From assembly GCA_023819545.1 (NCBI GenBank), contig JAMWCA010000063.1:1-7168 (forward strand): DNA of 7,168 bases. Direction: 5' to 3'. The notes beneath the pieces are model-generated. The model was not told the DNA's origin. It ran no database searches and saw only the letters and a list, made by a program, of their open reading frames with translations. The position numbers and the translations under genes were made by a program. Origin of the DNA: Candidatus Omnitrophota bacterium. GTDB taxonomy: Bacteria > Ratteibacteria > UBA8468 > B48-G9 > JAFGKM01. Position 1 is the first letter of the stretch. The number at the start of each line of letters is the position of its first letter. Of this stretch, positions 1 to 6,826 are shown piece by piece.

Positions 1-708
1 GTTGTTGCAAGTATATCAGTAAGTGGAGATAGTGATATAAGTGTTTCACCCACATCTATTACATTTACATCTACCAATTGGAATATCTATCAAACAATAA
101 CAGTTTCAGCGCAAGAAGATGATGATGCTGATAATGGAATTGCAACAATTATTATAAATGCCCCAGGTTTTGTAACTGCTTATATACCTGTAAATGAAAT
201 AGATAATGACTTACCAATTCCAGCAACAATATCAGGGAAAATAACTTATACAGGGACAAAAACAGGAAGTATTTACATTAGATTATTCACAAGTCCAGAT
301 TTTTCCGGTAGTCCTGTAAAGAGTGCAATTATTTCAAGTCCGGGTAATTATTATATTTCTGATATTACTCCTGGGACTTATTATGTTGCTTCTTTTATGG
401 ATTCAAATAATAATGGACAATATGATGCAGATATAGACCCAGCAGGAACTTATTCAGGGAACCCGATAATTTTGCAGCCAGAAGAAACTAAAACAGGAAT
501 AGATATAACTTTAATAGACCCTCAAGAAGTAGTGAAGGGTGATATAAACAAAGATGGGCATATAGATATTAGTGATGTAATTTTATGCTTAAGGATGGTA
601 ATTGGACTTGACCCAGTAGACATAGAAACTGCTGATATGAACGGAGATGGTGAGGTTGATATAACTGATGTAATAAAAATATTGAGAAAATCAATTGGAC
701 TTGATTAA
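1..708 (+). CDS. C-terminal part of an exported dockerin protein with Calx-beta-like repeat (5' end outside window)
   Basis: The frame is open from the first base of the window to a TAA at 706-708, giving 235 residues with no start codon in reach, so only the C-terminus is visible. Residues 1-70 look like the second half of a Calx-beta-type repeat: a SVSPTSITFT strand, then NW..YQTITVSAQEDDDAD, then a closing V.EIDND. This family forms calcium-binding beta-sandwiches in adhesins. Residues about 75-165 form a small beta module ending in GTYYVASFMDSNNNGQYD, a pattern known from carboxypeptidase-regulatory-like or Cna-B-like repeats; the D-N-N-D residues could bind calcium. Residues 179-235 are a type I-like dockerin with two calcium loops (DINKDGHIDISD and DMNGDGEVDITD), each followed by a helix. 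No enzyme domain is visible. The protein is probably extracellular, by analogy with the family and with the next gene, whose dockerin is very similar. Full length and function cannot be read here. Confidence 0.85.
   Translation, partial: VVASISVSGDSDISVSPTSITFTSTNWNIYQTITVSAQEDDDADNGIATIIINAPGFVTAYIPVNEIDNDLPIPATISGKITYTGTKTGSIYIRLFTSPDFSGSPVKSAIISSPGNYYISDITPGTYYVASFMDSNNNGQYDADIDPAGTYSGNPIILQPEETKTGIDITLIDPQEVVKGDINKDGHIDISDVILCLRMVIGLDPVDIETADMNGDGEVDITDVIKILRKSIGLD
535..705 (+). other. Dockerin type I-like domain of the upstream protein
   Basis: This segment encodes the last 57 residues of the first protein. Two EF-hand-like loops have D, N, D, D and D at positions 1, 3, 5, 9 and 12 (DINKDGHIDISD and DMNGDGEVDITD). 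Each is followed by a helix with an LR pair (VILCLRMVIGLD and VIKILRKSIGLD). In classical cellulosomal dockerins these domains bind a cohesin partner in a calcium-dependent way. Here loop positions 10-11 are I-S and I-T, not the S-T pair typical of the Clostridium thermocellum type, so the partner is probably not a standard cellulosomal cohesin. Confidence 0.85.
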
Positions 709-737
709 CCGGAAGGCAGATTTTTGAAAAGGAAAAT

Positions 738-765
738 TTGAGAAAATAAAAGAGGAAGATATTAT
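738..765 (+). promoter_or_regulatory. Possible sigma-70-type promoter for the giant gene
   Basis: TTGAGA (738-743) and TATTAT (760-765) each match five of six bases of the -35 and -10 consensus, with a 16-base spacer. Transcription would start near 772, about 40 bases before the ATG at 812. The whole gap is AT-rich, so chance matches are likely and the giant gene could equally be read through from the upstream gene. No clear terminator separates the two genes. Confidence 0.3.
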
Positions 766-800
766 CATTACACAAGATATATTTTAAAAATTTTTATAAA

Positions 801-806
801 AGGGAG
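801..806 (+). promoter_or_regulatory. Ribosome binding site that selects the ATG at 812
   Basis: AGGGAG lies five bases upstream of the ATG at 812, followed by a lysine-rich then hydrophobic start (MKKFFLFF). The TTG at 835, where the long open frame begins, has only a T-rich tract upstream and no Shine-Dalgarno. This site therefore argues that translation of the giant gene was meant to start at 812, out of frame with the rest of the gene as sequenced. Confidence 0.7.
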
Positions 807-811
807 AAAAA

Positions 812-838
812 ATGAAAAAGTTTTTTTTGTTTTTTTGA
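812..838 (+). other. Frame-disrupted start and signal-peptide N-region of the giant gene
   Basis: Translation from the ATG at 812 gives MKKFFLFF and then meets TGA (836-838) and TAG (839-841). The stretch contains two T runs, eight Ts (821-828) and seven Ts (830-836), separated by one G. One extra T in either run joins this start to the long frame. With the extra T in the second run, the product begins MKKFFLFF-LIVLLCKILISA, a textbook signal peptide with a plausible signal peptidase I cut after ILISA. Removing two Ts would also restore the frame. The break could be a phase-variable contingency tract, a site corrected by transcriptional slippage, a recent null mutation or a homopolymer sequencing error; the sequence alone cannot decide. 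Confidence 0.75.
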
Positions 839-3800
839 TAGTACTTTTATGTAAAATCCTAATCAGTGCTGATTTTTATGTTGAACCTAAAATTTTCTCT
901 CCAAAAGAAAGTTTAGGTAAAAAAGATAAGGCACAGATAAGCGGAAATATGGAACAAACCTTACCTGTAAATGTAAATATCTACCGGCAAAATCACCAGG
1001 ATATAATTAGAACAATTCCATATACTGAATTTAATTACAATTATGGAGACATTACTAATCGCTCTGAATGGGATGGAAAGGATAATTTAGGTAATTTTGT
1101 CCCTGATGGTTTTTATGAATTTAAATTTATTACATTTATTGAACATAAATGGTCAAAAGGTAATTTTCACAGAGATTTTAGGGGAATGTTTATTTCTCCA
1201 TATGATGTTGCTATTCGACCCGATGGAAGAATTTATGTTTTGGACTCGGAAAGAATACAGGTTTTTGATAGCAACAGAAACTACCTTTTCTCTATCCAGC
1301 CAGAATGGACTGAACCGGGTTATTTAGGATATGCAACTTCTATATCTATTTATCAGAATAAACTTTATGTAATGGTATGCGGTTATTATGGAAATAAAAT
1401 AAAAATTTTTGACATAAATGGTAATTTCATAAAAGAATTTGGTGACACAGGTTCAGAAGATGGCAAATTTAATTTTGACTGGAGGAACAATATAGCGATA
1501 GATTCTAATGGAAGAATCTGGGTCGTTGATAGTGGTAATTCAAGAATACAGGTTTTTGATTCTAATGGTAATTTTCTTTTCAAATTTGGGACTGCGGGAA
1601 CTGGGAATGGGCAGTTTTCTTTTACTTATGTAGTCGGTAATATTGCGATAGATTCAAACAATAATGTATATATTACAGATAGTGGCAATGGTCCTGGAAG
1701 AATTCAAGTTTTTAATTCTCAAGGAGTTTATCAAAGAACTATTTACAGTGCTTATGAAGGTGGTCCAGTTCAACTGACTGGAATATCAGGACCTATTGCT
1801 ATTTGTGGTGCACAAAATAGAATCTATGTTTCATCCTTTAATAATAACAAAATAGTTATTTTAAATAATGATGGCACCTATTTTTCTCAGATTGGTAAAA
1901 TTGCCTCAAATGGTATGACTGCTTTTCAAGGAAGGGGTCCTGGCGAATTCAGTTTTTTAAGCAAGATAAGAGGCACTTCTACAAATTTATATACAGTTGA
2001 GTGCTATGACAATTATAGGTTGCAGATTTTTAATACAGATGGGACTTATATTTCACAGATTGGTATGACTGAGGGAGAATTTTTGGAACCTCGTGGACTT
2101 GCTATCGGACCTACAGGAAATATATATGTGTGTGATTATGGAAATGCGAGAATTCAAATATTCAATCAATCCGGTATCTATCAATTACAAATTCTTATAC
2201 CATATCTTGATTATAGTAGCGGTATCGGCTATGGTCTATTAAAACCAGAATATATTACAGTTGATACAGATGGAAAAATTTATGTATGTGGACACAATGG
2301 AGTTTTACTTCTGGTTATAGATAGTTCTGGAAATCTTATTAGCATTGTGCTTAAAGATGCAGAAAATAAATATATTATTCCGAGAGGAATAGCAATTGTT
2401 GGAGATTATATATATGTTTTAGGACATTACTTCTACCAAAAAAATGTGCGTAAAATTTTTGTTTTTAATAAAAAAACAGGTGTTTTTCACAATTCATTTG
2501 GTGCTTTTGATTATGATGCTGATACAGGATACATCACTGTTTATCAAAATCAGTTGTATGTCCTTGACAAAAATGGTATTTCAGTTTTCAATTCTAATGG
2601 GACACTTGTAAAAACTCTTTCTCAGGTAGTCACTGGAATAGCACTTGCAATTGATAATACAGGTAAAATTTATGTAACGGGTTCTTTTAAACCACCATAT
2701 TATGGAATAAGTGTTTATGATATTAATGGAAACTATCTTTATAGTTTTGGAGAGGCAGATTATTTTTCTGATTTATATTCTTCTCCCTCTGGAATTACTT
2801 TTGACAGCCAATTAAATGTTTATTTTTCTGATGTTGAAAATCATCGTATTCACAAATATTCAACTACTTCAAATTTCTTGCTTGATACTTTTTTATCTGA
2901 AATTGACAATACAAAACCAAATGCTTCAATTTCTTATCCACCGCGCACACCGCTCAATATAACTTCTAATTTTCAGATGAAAGGGACTGCAAGTGATATA
3001 CATTTTGAATCGTATAAGGTTGAATTGCATAAGAATTATTACCCAAACCCAACTCTTATCTATACAGGAACAAGTTCTGTTTCTGATGGAATTCTTTCAG
3101 ATATCAATATTTCATCACTTTCAGAAGGCACTCATACTCTTTCTCTCTTTGTAAGTGACCTTGCTGGAAATACTAACTCTGATTCAGTAACTTTTTATAT
3201 TGATAGAACTCCGCCAAGTTCCTATGTAAATCAACTAAATCAATACATGACAACAACTTCTTTCACAGTAAGTTGGACTGGTCAGGATACAGGTTCTGGT
3301 ATTGCTTGTTATGATATTCAATATAGAGATGGTTTAAATCACATCTGGACAGATTGGTTAATTGAAACTACAAAAACATCAGATGTTTTCAATGGACAAG
3401 ATGGACATACATATTATTTTAGATGTAGGGCGAAAGATAAAGGAGAAAACTGGGAAAACTATCCTTCTGATTATGATACCTATACAATGGTTGATACAGG
3501 TAAACCTGTTGTAAACAAAGTAATTCCTGCTAATAATTCCTATGTTGGTGCAAATCCGACGATAAAGATTGAAATTTTTGACCCAATGCCTGGCAGTGGA
3601 ATAAAATCATCCAGTATCACTGTTAAACTTGATGGAAATAATCAATCTTTTACCTTTTCTGATAATACAATCACTATAAAACCTACATTAACAAAGGGGC
3701 AGCATACCTTTGTAATTAACTTTTCAGATTTTGCTGGAAATCAGGCAGATACACTTACTTTGAACTATAATGCTTTAATTTTTCAAGGAAGTGTAGTAAA

Positions 3801-6699
3801 TCTTGATCCTAATCCAAATCCTTCAGTTTCAGAGGTAATGATAGGAGGAGAAATTCACAGATATTATAAGGTTGTTGATCAGAACAATAATCCTGCTTCT
3901 GGAGTTACACTAAAGATTCAGTGGTCTGGTGGTAGCATTACTACTGATGGTTCAGATGAAAATGGGATTGTTGATTGTGTATTAAAATCAACCGAACTTG
4001 GTTCAGTAAATCAAATAATAACCTGTTCTATTGTGGAAGTAGGAGGTAATACAATTAGTCAACCCATTTCGTTTAATGTGAAAATTTTACCAAGAATTTC
4101 AGCATCAGAATTTCGTTTTGGTAGTGGAATTAACTTAAAGGCAGCTATTGGAGTTGGTGGTAAAATTGGAACAAAAAAAGGGATGATTTATAGAATTGAT
4201 AATACAGATTTAAACTCAAAAACAGATGACAAAATTGAAATAGAAAGAAGTTTTGAAGGCGAAGCAGGTATTGCAGCAGAAGCATCTGTTGGTGGTGGAG
4301 TTGAGGGTTCTTGTTATGCAAGTGCAGATGCAGGGGGTAGTGAATCTCTTGTTATAATGCGGACAAATACCTACCTTTTTGATAATCCTTATTTTTCTGA
4401 TCAACAACAGATTCTTCGTTCTGGACTGGTTATTTCTTCATTATTAGAAGGGATAGGCGGATCTATTTCACCAATTGTTTCAGACATGCTTGGATTTATT
4501 ATTGATGCTGGATATAACTCTGTTTATCCAGAATATAAACAGAAAGAAACTCTTTCTGCAGGACTAAGAGTGGAAGGGAATGCTTCTGCTGGTACTGGTT
4601 TTGGAATTGGAGATAAAGAGAATGTTTTGCTTGGGATTGGAGTTGGAGCAGGTATTGAAGGAGAAGCAGAAATTTTGGGTAATCTTCTTTCAAGTTTTGA
4701 GTATAAGAACAATAAATTAAATACTACTGAGATAGGAGCAGGAATTTCTTTTGCTTCAGAATTTAGTATCTTTGGAGGTTTGCAAGGAAATATTATAAAC
4801 GATAAGATTAAAATAGGGATAGGTGGTGAGGAAACAGGCAAATATGTTCTTACAATTTTTGCACAGCCAAACGGAACTATAAACAGAGCTGAACTTAAAA
4901 TAAGTGGGAAAAGTGAATGGGGAATTGAACATCCTAATTTTGGACCAGGTAGTACAAAAACAATTACTATAAAACTTACAGGAGACCAAATTTCAGCAAT
5001 TATGAATGACCTTAATGATATAATGGGTTTGAATAATATTTTAAAGGGCATCTCTTCAAATATTACACTTGGGTCTGAAGAAATTAAAAGCAGATTTTCT
5101 ACACTTGTTACAAAACTTAAGGACTATGTTTTACAAAAAAATTTACCGATTGCTTACTGCATAGAAGAAGAAATTGGAGATAGTTTTAGTTTCAGTCCAT
5201 CAATTAAAGTTGCACTTGGAGCAGAGATAGAAGCAGGTATTGCTTTAGACCTTGAGAAAGTTGTAACTTATGTAATAGAAGAAGGAATTATAAATAAGAG
5301 TGGTTTAGACCTTAAAGTTTTTCCTCTTACAAAATACCAAAAAGATAATTATGTTCCTTCCTTTGAAAATCTTGAATTTGCAACAGTTTTTGATGATTGC
5401 GTAAATGGAATAATAACAGCAATGACCAATTTTGGAAAACTTGCTGTAGAAGTTGTTGAAAAAATAGGAGATACTGTGATAAGTGCTGTCCATTGGGTAT
5501 CCAGTAAAGTAAGTGAGTATATACCATTTTTACAATTTAAGCAAATATCTGGAGGGCTTGAAGAGGTATTTTCTTTTACACCAGAAGGTTTATCTATCAG
5601 CCATTTAAGTTCTCAAATAAATTCTCAAACTATCATTAATAATGGTTTAAGTACTCTTTCAATCAATCCTAACAGTAAGAATGGGATACTTACAATTCAT
5701 TATGACGATTCCATACTTACACCTAAAAACGAATCCAAACTTATAATTTATCAGTGGGACAAAATAAACAGAAGATGGATTGGTTTAAAAGATAGTCAGG
5801 TTGATATAAATTCAAACAAAGTTAGTGTTGAAATAGAAAAACTTGGAACATTTCGTCTTGGGTTACCTCTTCCATACGGAGAAATAATTCTAAATGTAGA
5901 ACCACCAGATGTTGACAAAAATACTCCTTCTCAAATAACAGTTACTTCAGAACCAATTCTTCTTGTTACGGGTGAGCCAGTGTCTGATGGAACTTTAATT
6001 ACAGTTAGAACTCAGGATAAATTTACTTCTGAAGTTAAAGATTACGGAACTATATTAACAGAAGATGCTGATTTATCAATAGATGGAATACAAATTGCTA
6101 CCAGCGGTGGGAAAATTAAATTTGTTATTGTTCCTCCATCTAATCCAGGGAGTGGAATAATAATTGTAAATTCAGTTTTTGGCAATGCGACCGGGAAAGC
6201 ATATTTCAATGTTGTAGATGTCCTTGATAGTGATGGAAACAATTTACCAGACCATTGGGAAAAGTTTTATTTTGGAAATATAGGTCAAAATATAAATAGT
6301 GACCCTGATAAGGATGGATTAATTAACTTACAAGAATATTACAGTAGAACAAATCCTCTAAAATTTGATACAGATGAAGATGGAATTCCTGATGGTTGGG
6401 AAGTAAATAATCGTCTTAATCCACAATTTGATGACTCATATTTTGACCCTGACTATGATGGATATTCAAATTTAATTGAATATCAATCTGGAACTGACCC
6501 ACATAATAGTAATTCTTTCCCAGGGAAGAAAGGAGATTTGAATAACGATGGAATGACAGATATTTTTGATGTTATTTTATGCCTTCGTCAGGCATTAGGA
6601 CTTGACCAGCAAACTATTTCTGCTGATTTAAATAATGATAATAGTGTTGATATTTCTGATGTAATCCTTATCCTGAGAAAATCCTTAGGTCTTAATTAA
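835..6699 (+). CDS. Giant exported multidomain protein: FlgD-like Ig, NHL propellers, Ig/FN3 domains, TSP3 repeats, dockerin
   Basis: The open frame has 1954 codons counted from TTG 835; the true start is probably ATG 812 (see the frame-disrupted start). By residue from 835: 1-12 second half of a signal peptide; about 16-104 FlgD-like Ig domain (WDGKDNLGN.VPDGFYEF); 117-692 twelve NHL-type repeats; about 693-790 Ig-like; 791-888 FN3-like (TGSGI.CYDIQYRDG, YYFRCRAKDKGENWE); 889-982 Ig-like; 984-1087 Big_1-like; 1088-1569 glycine-rich beta region of no family I recognise; 1570-1682 a beta domain with a LTIHYDD...LIIYQWD..NRRWIGL pattern; 1683-1795 another Ig-like domain; 1796-1897 TSP3-like calcium repeats (DSDGNNLPD, DPDKDGLINLQEY, DTDEDGIPDGWE, DPDYDGYSNLIEY); 1899-1954 dockerin. 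No catalytic motif is visible, so a surface adhesin, scaffold or matrix role is inferred. The domain calls come from motif reading only. The dockerin nearly matches that of the gene 0.1 kb upstream, which suggests a shared partner. Confidence 0.9.
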   Translation: MIVLLCKILISADFYVEPKIFSPKESLGKKDKAQISGNMEQTLPVNVNIYRQNHQDIIRTIPYTEFNYNYGDITNRSEWDGKDNLGNFVPDGFYEFKFITFIEHKWSKGNFHRDFRGMFISPYDVAIRPDGRIYVLDSERIQVFDSNRNYLFSIQPEWTEPGYLGYATSISIYQNKLYVMVCGYYGNKIKIFDINGNFIKEFGDTGSEDGKFNFDWRNNIAIDSNGRIWVVDSGNSRIQVFDSNGNFLFKFGTAGTGNGQFSFTYVVGNIAIDSNNNVYITDSGNGPGRIQVFNSQGVYQRTIYSAYEGGPVQLTGISGPIAICGAQNRIYVSSFNNNKIVILNNDGTYFSQIGKIASNGMTAFQGRGPGEFSFLSKIRGTSTNLYTVECYDNYRLQIFNTDGTYISQIGMTEGEFLEPRGLAIGPTGNIYVCDYGNARIQIFNQSGIYQLQILIPYLDYSSGIGYGLLKPEYITVDTDGKIYVCGHNGVLLLVIDSSGNLISIVLKDAENKYIIPRGIAIVGDYIYVLGHYFYQKNVRKIFVFNKKTGVFHNSFGAFDYDADTGYITVYQNQLYVLDKNGISVFNSNGTLVKTLSQVVTGIALAIDNTGKIYVTGSFKPPYYGISVYDINGNYLYSFGEADYFSDLYSSPSGITFDSQLNVYFSDVENHRIHKYSTTSNFLLDTFLSEIDNTKPNASISYPPRTPLNITSNFQMKGTASDIHFESYKVELHKNYYPNPTLIYTGTSSVSDGILSDINISSLSEGTHTLSLFVSDLAGNTNSDSVTFYIDRTPPSSYVNQLNQYMTTTSFTVSWTGQDTGSGIACYDIQYRDGLNHIWTDWLIETTKTSDVFNGQDGHTYYFRCRAKDKGENWENYPSDYDTYTMVDTGKPVVNKVIPANNSYVGANPTIKIEIFDPMPGSGIKSSSITVKLDGNNQSFTFSDNTITIKPTLTKGQHTFVINFSDFAGNQADTLTLNYNALIFQGSVVNLDPNPNPSVSEVMIGGEIHRYYKVVDQNNNPASGVTLKIQWSGGSITTDGSDENGIVDCVLKSTELGSVNQIITCSIVEVGGNTISQPISFNVKILPRISASEFRFGSGINLKAAIGVGGKIGTKKGMIYRIDNTDLNSKTDDKIEIERSFEGEAGIAAEASVGGGVEGSCYASADAGGSESLVIMRTNTYLFDNPYFSDQQQILRSGLVISSLLEGIGGSISPIVSDMLGFIIDAGYNSVYPEYKQKETLSAGLRVEGNASAGTGFGIGDKENVLLGIGVGAGIEGEAEILGNLLSSFEYKNNKLNTTEIGAGISFASEFSIFGGLQGNIINDKIKIGIGGEETGKYVLTIFAQPNGTINRAELKISGKSEWGIEHPNFGPGSTKTITIKLTGDQISAIMNDLNDIMGLNNILKGISSNITLGSEEIKSRFSTLVTKLKDYVLQKNLPIAYCIEEEIGDSFSFSPSIKVALGAEIEAGIALDLEKVVTYVIEEGIINKSGLDLKVFPLTKYQKDNYVPSFENLEFATVFDDCVNGIITAMTNFGKLAVEVVEKIGDTVISAVHWVSSKVSEYIPFLQFKQISGGLEEVFSFTPEGLSISHLSSQINSQTIINNGLSTLSINPNSKNGILTIHYDDSILTPKNESKLIIYQWDKINRRWIGLKDSQVDINSNKVSVEIEKLGTFRLGLPLPYGEIILNVEPPDVDKNTPSQITVTSEPILLVTGEPVSDGTLITVRTQDKFTSEVKDYGTILTEDADLSIDGIQIATSGGKIKFVIVPPSNPGSGIIIVNSVFGNATGKAYFNVVDVLDSDGNNLPDHWEKFYFGNIGQNINSDPDKDGLINLQEYYSRTNPLKFDTDEDGIPDGWEVNNRLNPQFDDSYFDPDYDGYSNLIEYQSGTDPHNSNSFPGKKGDLNNDGMTDIFDVILCLRQALGLDQQTISADLNNDNSVDISDVILILRKSLGLN
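1183..2910 (+). repeat. Twelve NHL-type protein repeats, likely two six-bladed beta-propellers
   Basis: Residues 117-692 of the giant protein contain twelve divergent units of about 48 residues. The core pattern is P..IAID.NG.IYV.DSGN.RIQVF..NG.....FG, with the clearest copies at 1486-1620 and 2083-2190. Units 1-6 (to about residue 418) and 7-12 (from PRGLAIGPTGNIYV at about 419) would make two propellers. NHL propellers usually bind protein, RNA or carbohydrate; in an exported protein a protein or glycan ligand is more likely. The repeats have diverged at nucleotide level, so this is old duplication and not a recombination-prone tandem array. Confidence 0.75.
4096..5541 (+). other. Unassigned glycine-rich beta region inside the giant protein
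   Basis: Residues 1088-1569 match no family I recognise. The first two thirds alternate short glycine/alanine-rich strands (AAIGVGGKIGTKKG, GIAAEASVGGGVEG, LSAGLRVEGNASAGTGFGIG, LLGIGVGAGIEGEAEILG) with charged turns, a pattern like a meander sheet or a barrel-like fold. The last third is more helical and mixed (ISAIMNDLNDIMGLNNIL, VVEKIGDTVISAVHWVSSKV). It sits between ordinary Ig-like modules and may be the functional core of the protein, but no function can be assigned. Confidence 0.5.
6223..6528 (+). other. TSP3-like calcium-binding repeats before the dockerin
   Basis: Residues about 1797-1898 carry at least four aspartate-rich motifs (DSDGNNLPD, DPDKDGLINLQEY, DTDEDGIPDGWE, DPDYDGYSNLIEY) separated by short spacers with NP or DP turns. 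This is the pattern of bacterial thrombospondin type 3-like repeats, which bind calcium and act as stiff spacers near the C-terminus of surface proteins. Here they lead directly into the dockerin. Confidence 0.75.
6529..6696 (+). other. Dockerin type I-like domain of the giant protein
   Basis: The last 56 residues (1899-1954) hold two calcium loops, DLNNDGMTDIFD and DLNNDNSVDISD, each followed by a helix (VILCLRQALGLD and VILILRKSLGLN). The domain aligns along its length with the upstream protein's dockerin, including the shared DVILCLR and ILRKS.GL segments. The usual glycine at position 6 of the second loop is asparagine, and position 11 of the first loop is phenylalanine. Confidence 0.85.
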
Positions 6700-6727
6700 A
6701 AATAATGACCTATAAGGTTTTATCTTT
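6683..6727 (+). terminator. Possible Rho-independent terminator overlapping the 3' end of the giant gene
   Basis: CCTTAGGTC (6683-6691, inside the last codons) can pair with GACCT (6707-6711) plus AAGG (6714-6717). This gives a stem of nine pairs with a two-base bulge and a 15-base loop, followed by TTTTATCTTT (6718-6727). The upstream arm is constrained by coding sequence, the stem is short and the loop is long, so this is a tentative call. Confidence 0.35.
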
Positions 6728-6815
6728 AAAAAACTGAAGAAGTTGAGAAAGATAATATACACTTCTGTTATGTTTGAAAAAGTAGAAGATATAGATAAAA
6801 TAGAAGATAATAAAC

Positions 6816-6821
6816 AGGAGG
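6816..6821 (+). promoter_or_regulatory. Strong Shine-Dalgarno of the transposase gene
   Basis: AGGAGG stands five bases before the ATG at 6827. It fixes the start of the transposase at 6827 and shows that its first codons lie in a different frame from the helix-turn-helix segment downstream. Confidence 0.75.
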
Positions 6822-6826
6822 TGTAG

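Noticed and set aside
785..796. Twelve-base palindrome TAAAAATTTTTA before the giant gene
   Set aside because: A pure A/T palindrome of this size is expected by chance in such AT-rich sequence, and it forms only a weak stem; no operator can be argued.
709..811. Terminator or small RNA between the two dockerin genes
   Set aside because: A TTTTT run at 721-725 is not preceded by a stable stem, and no RNA gene structure is visible in these 103 bases.
835..837. TTG as the true start of the giant gene
   Set aside because: There is no Shine-Dalgarno in the T-rich tract upstream and the resulting signal peptide lacks a positively charged N-region, whereas ATG 812 has both features but is out of frame by one base.
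1097..1327. Plus-strand 76-codon frame inside the giant gene
   Set aside because: It lies wholly within the FlgD-like and NHL coding region, has composition typical of a shifted frame, and shows no independent start signal.
1183..2910. CRISPR or tandem DNA repeat array
   Set aside because: The periodicity is at protein level (NHL repeats of variable length); the nucleotide copies are diverged and have no constant repeat or spacer unit.
4524..5051. Minus-strand open frame of 175 codons
   Set aside because: It is antisense to the glycine-rich part of the giant protein, is rich in proline, serine and isoleucine as expected from reversed glycine/alanine codons, and has no convincing ribosome binding site or recognisable domain.
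6743..6771. Promoter for the transposase (TTGAGA, 17 bases, TGTTAT)
   Set aside because: The -10 element matches only four of six consensus bases in an AT-rich gap, too weak to annotate.
6700..6826. Left terminal inverted repeat of the insertion element
   Set aside because: TGTTATGTTTG near 6766 could be an IS end, but the right end is outside the window so no inverted repeat or target duplication can be matched.
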